Below, piece by piece: positions 6,653 through 9,076 of a stretch of DNA of 9,076 nt (positions within the stretch are counted from its first letter, which is position 1; each line of letters opens with the position of its first letter). The translations under genes were made by a program, and so were the position numbers. Under the pieces are notes generated by a model. The model did no database searches. It saw nothing but the letters and a program-made list of their open reading frames with translations, and had not been told where the DNA came from. Source of the stretch: Lachnospiraceae bacterium (GTDB lineage Bacteria; Bacillota; Clostridia; Lachnospirales; Lachnospiraceae); contig JAAVAA010000059.1 in assembly GCA_014804285.1 (NCBI GenBank), positions 1 through 9,076 of the forward strand. Reading direction: 5' to 3'.

Positions 6653-6662
6653 AACCGCTCCA

Positions 6663-6675
6663 TATACTTTGTATA
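6663..6675. promoter_or_regulatory. Dyad between -10 and RBS, possible PadR operator
   Basis: TATACTTTGTATA is a perfect palindrome with 5-bp arms and a TTT centre. It lies between the -10 and the ribosome binding site of padR, where an autorepressor would bind. The sequence is A/T-rich, so chance is possible. Confidence 0.45.
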
Positions 6676-6684
6676 ACTAAGCAT

Positions 6685-6713
6685 ATAGTAATATTATCAT
6701 TAGGGAAAGTCAA
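6685..6713 (-). promoter_or_regulatory. Promoter of padR-HAAS
   Basis: On the minus strand there is a -35 TTGACT (6713-6708), a spacer of exactly 17 bases, and a -10 TACTAT (6690-6685), about 33 bases before the padR start. The -35 overlaps the stop codon of the hydrolase gene upstream. Confidence 0.75.
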
Positions 6714-7249
6714 CTTCTTTTTAGTTCTATACTTGTTGTAACACAGGCAAATTCCTGATTCAGGGATGCCATGAATACTTTTTGAACTGTCTCCGCCGGA
6801 ATCCATTCCTGATTCCATTCCAGATCCCTTGTTGCACATGCATCTTCAACCAGTATCGTGTGATACCCATAATCTTTTGCCGCCCTCACTGTCGTGTCAA
6901 CACACATGTGTGTCATCATACCGCAAACCACCAACTCTGTTACTCCTGATTGACTTAGTTCATTTTGCAAAGCAGTCTCGTAAAAACTATTTGGTTCGTG
7001 CTTAATAATCACTTTTTCTCCACTTTGCGGAGCAATGTCCCTGTGAATCTCTGCTCCTTCTGTTCCCGGAACAAAGAAATCTGCATCTTCCTCCGATATG
7101 TGCTGAACATAAAAGACCGGCAGATTTTTCTCCCGAAAATATTTCAATAAATCCTTTATTGCATCTAATGCAGCTTCCGGCGCATGAAGTTCATATTTCC
7201 CGGAAGGAAAATAATCATTTTGCACATCAATAATAAGTAATGCTCTCAT
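6710..7249 (-). CDS. Isochorismatase/nicotinamidase-family cysteine hydrolase
   Basis: A 179-residue cytoplasmic hydrolase of the isochorismatase-like superfamily, full length for the small class. The catalytic triad of the family can be read directly: D8 in LLIIDVQNDY, K83 in KVIIKHEPNSF, and C116 in VVCGMMTHMCVDTT. These enzymes hydrolyse amides or vinyl ethers such as nicotinamide, isochorismate or ureido compounds. The metal-binding DxHxxxD pattern typical of nicotinamidases is not evident, so a general amidase is more likely than PncA. The ATG at 7249 is chosen over one at 7270 because GGAGG lies right before it. It starts 8 bases after the small upstream gene and may be co-transcribed with it. 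Confidence 0.88.
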   Translation of the reverse strand: MRALLIIDVQNDYFPSGKYELHAPEAALDAIKDLLKYFREKNLPVFYVQHISEEDADFFVPGTEGAEIHRDIAPQSGEKVIIKHEPNSFYETALQNELSQSGVTELVVCGMMTHMCVDTTVRAAKDYGYHTILVEDACATRDLEWNQEWIPAETVQKVFMASLNQEFACVTTSIELKRS

Positions 7250-7257
7250 TTCTCCTC

Positions 7258-7482
7258 CTATTCCGACCAATTCATCTGCCCTTCGGAGAGTCCCATTTTA
7301 CGGCACTCCTCACACACTATGTCTTTTTCTTCCTGATTTCCAATCCGATATTTTAAGATCCTGTCTTTAAAAACAATATATTTCTCATTTCCTGCCTTGA
7401 AATTAACAAACCAGTTTCCGCCCTTATCGGGATCAGTTTTCCTGCACAGCATTGCTGCAACAGCCAGGCTCCGCCTTAACAC
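7258..7482 (-). CDS. Small unknown protein with a CxxC pair
   Basis: A 74-residue frame from a GTG start, with GGAGG six bases upstream. A start at the later ATG (residue 11) would give 64 residues. I do not recognise it. The middle is beta-like (NWFVNFKAGNEKYIVFKDRILKYRIGN). Near the C-terminus VCEEC gives a single cysteine pair, too little alone for a zinc finger but enough for half a shared site in a dimer. Its 5' end overlaps the end of the broken XRE regulator in another frame, which is odd, and it may be the 3' part of one ancestral gene. The stop is followed directly by the ribosome binding site of the hydrolase gene. Confidence 0.5.
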   Translation of the reverse strand: MLRRSLAVAAMLCRKTDPDKGGNWFVNFKAGNEKYIVFKDRILKYRIGNQEEKDIVCEECRKMGLSEGQMNWSE

Positions 7483-7690
7483 AGCTTACCTCCAGCTCAT
7501 CTTTCAGCAGCACATCCATGGAAACATGAAAAGTTTCTCCTAATATCAGTAGCTTTTCCGTCTCCGGCAGGGCAATATCGGCTTCCTATTTCGAAATCGA
7601 CTGTCTGCTCACATTACAGATAAAAGCCAGCTCTTCCTGCGTCATTCCATTTATCTTTCGCAGCGCAGCTATTTTCTCTGACAACTTCAT
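7433..7690 (-). pseudogene. XRE/HTH_3-type regulator broken by an amber codon
   Basis: Reading from the ATG at 7690, the protein starts MKLSEKIAALRKINGMTQEELAFICNVSRQSISK, a classic Cro/CI-type helix-turn-helix. Codon 35 is then TAG (7588-7586). The same frame goes on as EADIALPETEKLLILGETFHVSMDVLLKDE, the expected rest of the domain and linker, to a TGA at 7435-7433 (86 codons). The family almost always has Trp here (SxSKWE), and TGG to TAG is a single change, so this is a recent loss, a sequencing error, or rarely a suppressed stop. In this family such proteins are DNA-binding repressors. The target may be the two genes downstream. Confidence 0.75.
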
Positions 7691-7714
7691 TTCCTGTATC
7701 CCCTTCCTGTTGAT

Positions 7715-7745
7715 ATTTTAAAACAACGAATGACACGCCTCACAA
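7715..7745 (-). promoter_or_regulatory. Weak promoter candidate for the XRE regulator
   Basis: On the minus strand TTGTGA (7745-7740) and TAAAAT (7720-7715) stand 19 bases apart. The spacing is long, so support is weak. The position, 25 bases before the start codon, is right. Confidence 0.3.
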
Positions 7746-7764
7746 GTAATTCTCATGTTAATAC

Positions 7765-7817
7765 AAAAACCGGGAGACCGCCACCAACTAAAAAGTTCTT
7801 TTTGGCGCCTCCCGGTT
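7765..7817 (-). terminator. Intrinsic terminator of the ECF transporter operon
   Basis: AACCGGGAG (7768-7776) pairs with CTCCCGGTT (7809-7817), with further inner pairs GCCA/TGGC and AAAAAG/CTTTTT. On the minus strand the stem runs into a T run (plus-strand A at 7765-7769). It lies about 38 bases after the ecfT stop codon and separates that operon from the XRE gene. Confidence 0.85.
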
Positions 7818-7854
7818 GCCTTCTTTTATCTTAAAGCTCGTAAACTATTTTGTT

Positions 7855-8688
7855 TTATAAAAAAGGATTGTAATATCGGCTGCCATCCCAGAAAGTCACC
7901 ACCAGATCGACAACCAGAATCAACAATACAAATCCAATCGTCAGCCAGTCATTTCTTTTCATCGGACGCTTCGCATACCAGGTACGCCTCTTTTTCTTTC
8001 CGAATCCGCGAAGCTCCATAGCATTGCTGACCGTCTCGATACGGTTCAGGCTCGATAAAATAAGGGGCAGAAGAATTGCTACGGAATTTTTCATTCTGGT
8101 GAGCAGCTTATCCTTGCCGGACAGGTCAATTCCTCTCGCCTGCTGCGCCTGGCTGATATTATGATATTCCCTCTGTACATCCGGTATATAGCGCAATGCA
8201 AGGCTGACTGAATAGCCGATTCGGTAACTGACGCCTATACTGGCTAAAGATGCCGCAAACTCGCTGGGATCCGTACATGCAATGAACAAAAGCGCTACCG
8301 GAACCACACAAATCACCTTCATAGTCATATTGAGATGATAAAACAACTGCTGCAGCGTGATCGTATAAGGTCCTGCAATGGTTAAAAGAACCGTCCTGCT
8401 TTCGTATAGCCCTACCCCGTATTCGGGAGAAAATAAATATACAAACAGATTGTTCATGAGAAGAAAAACTGCCGCCAAACCGAGTACTACGCTGATATCA
8501 CGGATTTTGACCTTACTGACTTTAAAAACCGCAACACTGATCAACAGCATACAGATCAGTACTCTTGTATCATATGTAACCATACTCGCCACACTCCAGG
8601 CTATGAAGAAGATCAGCTTCGTTGTTCCCGTCAGTTCATGCACGAGACTTTTTCGCTTAATATAGCTCAATATCGCAATTCTTGCCAT
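7855..8688 (-). CDS. ecfT: EcfT: transmembrane protein of an energy-coupling factor (ECF) transporter
   Basis: A 277-residue integral membrane protein that joins the ATPases to a substrate-binding S component in an ECF vitamin or metal importer. Hydrophobic helices occur at about 24-55, 66-86, 124-138, 205-213 and 249-266. The two short coupling motifs that contact the ATPases are clear: AQQARG (181-186) and AMELRG (223-228), each with the Ala-Arg-Gly pattern of the family. The ATG at 8688 is chosen over upstream starts because it lies one base after the ATPase stop (TAAGATG) with GGAGG nine bases before it. This tight spacing shows one operon. The substrate cannot be told because no S-component gene is inside the window. 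Confidence 0.92.
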   Translation of the reverse strand: MARIAILSYIKRKSLVHELTGTTKLIFFIAWSVASMVTYDTRVLICMLLISVAVFKVSKVKIRDISVVLGLAAVFLLMNNLFVYLFSPEYGVGLYESRTVLLTIAGPYTITLQQLFYHLNMTMKVICVVPVALLFIACTDPSEFAASLASIGVSYRIGYSVSLALRYIPDVQREYHNISQAQQARGIDLSGKDKLLTRMKNSVAILLPLILSSLNRIETVSNAMELRGFGKKKRRTWYAKRPMKRNDWLTIGFVLLILVVDLVVTFWDGSRYYNPFL

Positions 8689-8689
8689 C

Positions 8690-9076
8690 TTACCGCACCT
8701 CCTTCTTCTCATATCCGATAAAGCACTCTGTAAAGACCTGCGGATCCTCAATGCCACAAGCAAGGCTTAAGGTATACAGGCTGGTCTCCTTTAAGTTTGC
8801 CGCCTGTACCAGTTCCGGGTCATTTAACACATGCGCTGCCGTTGTATCAGCCAACATTCTCCCCTCACTGAAAACAATTGCACGCTCTGTATATTCCAGC
8901 ATCAGATGCATATCATGGGTAATCATCAATATTGTATAACCTTTTTCGTTTAATTCCTTCAGGAACTCCATAATTTCCGTATAATGATGATAATCCTGCC
9001 CTGCTGTAGGCTCATCCAGAATGATTACCTGAGGACGCTGAACAAGAATACTTGCAATCGTCACCCGCTTCTTCTG
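8690..9076 (-). CDS. ECF transporter ATPase (EcfA-type), C-terminal part, cut by the window edge
   Basis: The open frame enters from the right edge and has 128 codons here. It begins QKKRVTIA, the tail of an ABC signature (usually LSGGQKKR). Walker B follows at VIILDEPT, then the D-loop AGQD and the switch histidine in ITHD. This gives the full second half of a nucleotide-binding domain. A tail of about 40 residues (HVLNDPELVQAANL... to KKEVR) ends it. Such tails occur in EcfA/CbiO proteins, including two-domain fusions like YkoD. Which form this is cannot be seen. It hydrolyses ATP to drive uptake through the EcfT encoded next to it. Confidence 0.9.
   Translation of the reverse strand, partial: QKKRVTIASILVQRPQVIILDEPTAGQDYHHYTEIMEFLKELNEKGYTILMITHDMHLMLEYTERAIVFSEGRMLADTTAAHVLNDPELVQAANLKETSLYTLSLACGIEDPQVFTECFIGYEKKEVR

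Noticed and set aside
6642..6839. 65-codon minus-strand frame between padR and the hydrolase
   Set aside because: It overlaps the end of the hydrolase in another frame and the padR promoter, and has no motif.

Overview
The window looks like chromosome from a gut-type Firmicute, most likely a Lachnospiraceae-like Clostridium relative. The reasons are the GGAGG-type ribosome binding sites, the TTGACA/TATAAT-type promoters, and the mix of a BlaI/M56 operon, a PadR/HAAS pair, an ECF transporter and an OafA-like acyltransferase. The taxon is an inference. All genes read on the minus strand, so the account below runs in window order while transcription runs right to left.

Positions 1-3580 hold a BlaI repressor / BlaR1-like M56 metalloprotease operon with an unusual sensor domain. 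It is bracketed by two inverted copies of a structured repeat of about 135 bp (copy A at 3-135, copy B at 3182-3315). A third, divergent copy C lies at 3449-3575. The copies share an invariant core and a second 3' hairpin, but the long stem arms differ in sequence while staying self-complementary, and several base pairs change on both sides. This selected fold is the strongest candidate for something undescribed. Its 3' end supplies the blaR1 stop codon in copy A and stops about 17 bp short of an acyltransferase remnant in copy C.

Positions 3592-5662 hold a decayed acyltransferase-3 gene (central deletion plus a one-base frameshift), an intrinsic terminator, and a 12-helix MFS exporter of the MefA/EntS-like branch. 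The exporter has a leader of about 230 nt. A 14-bp bulged hairpin in that leader has a loop that matches a downstream segment over nine bases, so a pseudoknot or a regulatory switch is likely.

Positions 5663-6713 hold a PadR repressor and its HAAS/DUF3887-type membrane partner, with a good promoter and an overlapping dyad. This pair reads toward the MFS gene. Positions 6710-7690 hold an isochorismatase-type hydrolase, a 74-residue unknown protein with a CxxC, and an XRE-type regulator broken by an amber codon where the family usually has Trp. Positions 7765-9076 hold the end of an ECF transporter operon: a partial ATPase, the EcfT membrane protein and a strong terminator.

Taken together this is an accessory, stress-response region (cell-envelope sensing, drug efflux, PadR control) with visible gene decay and a family of structured repeats between the genes.
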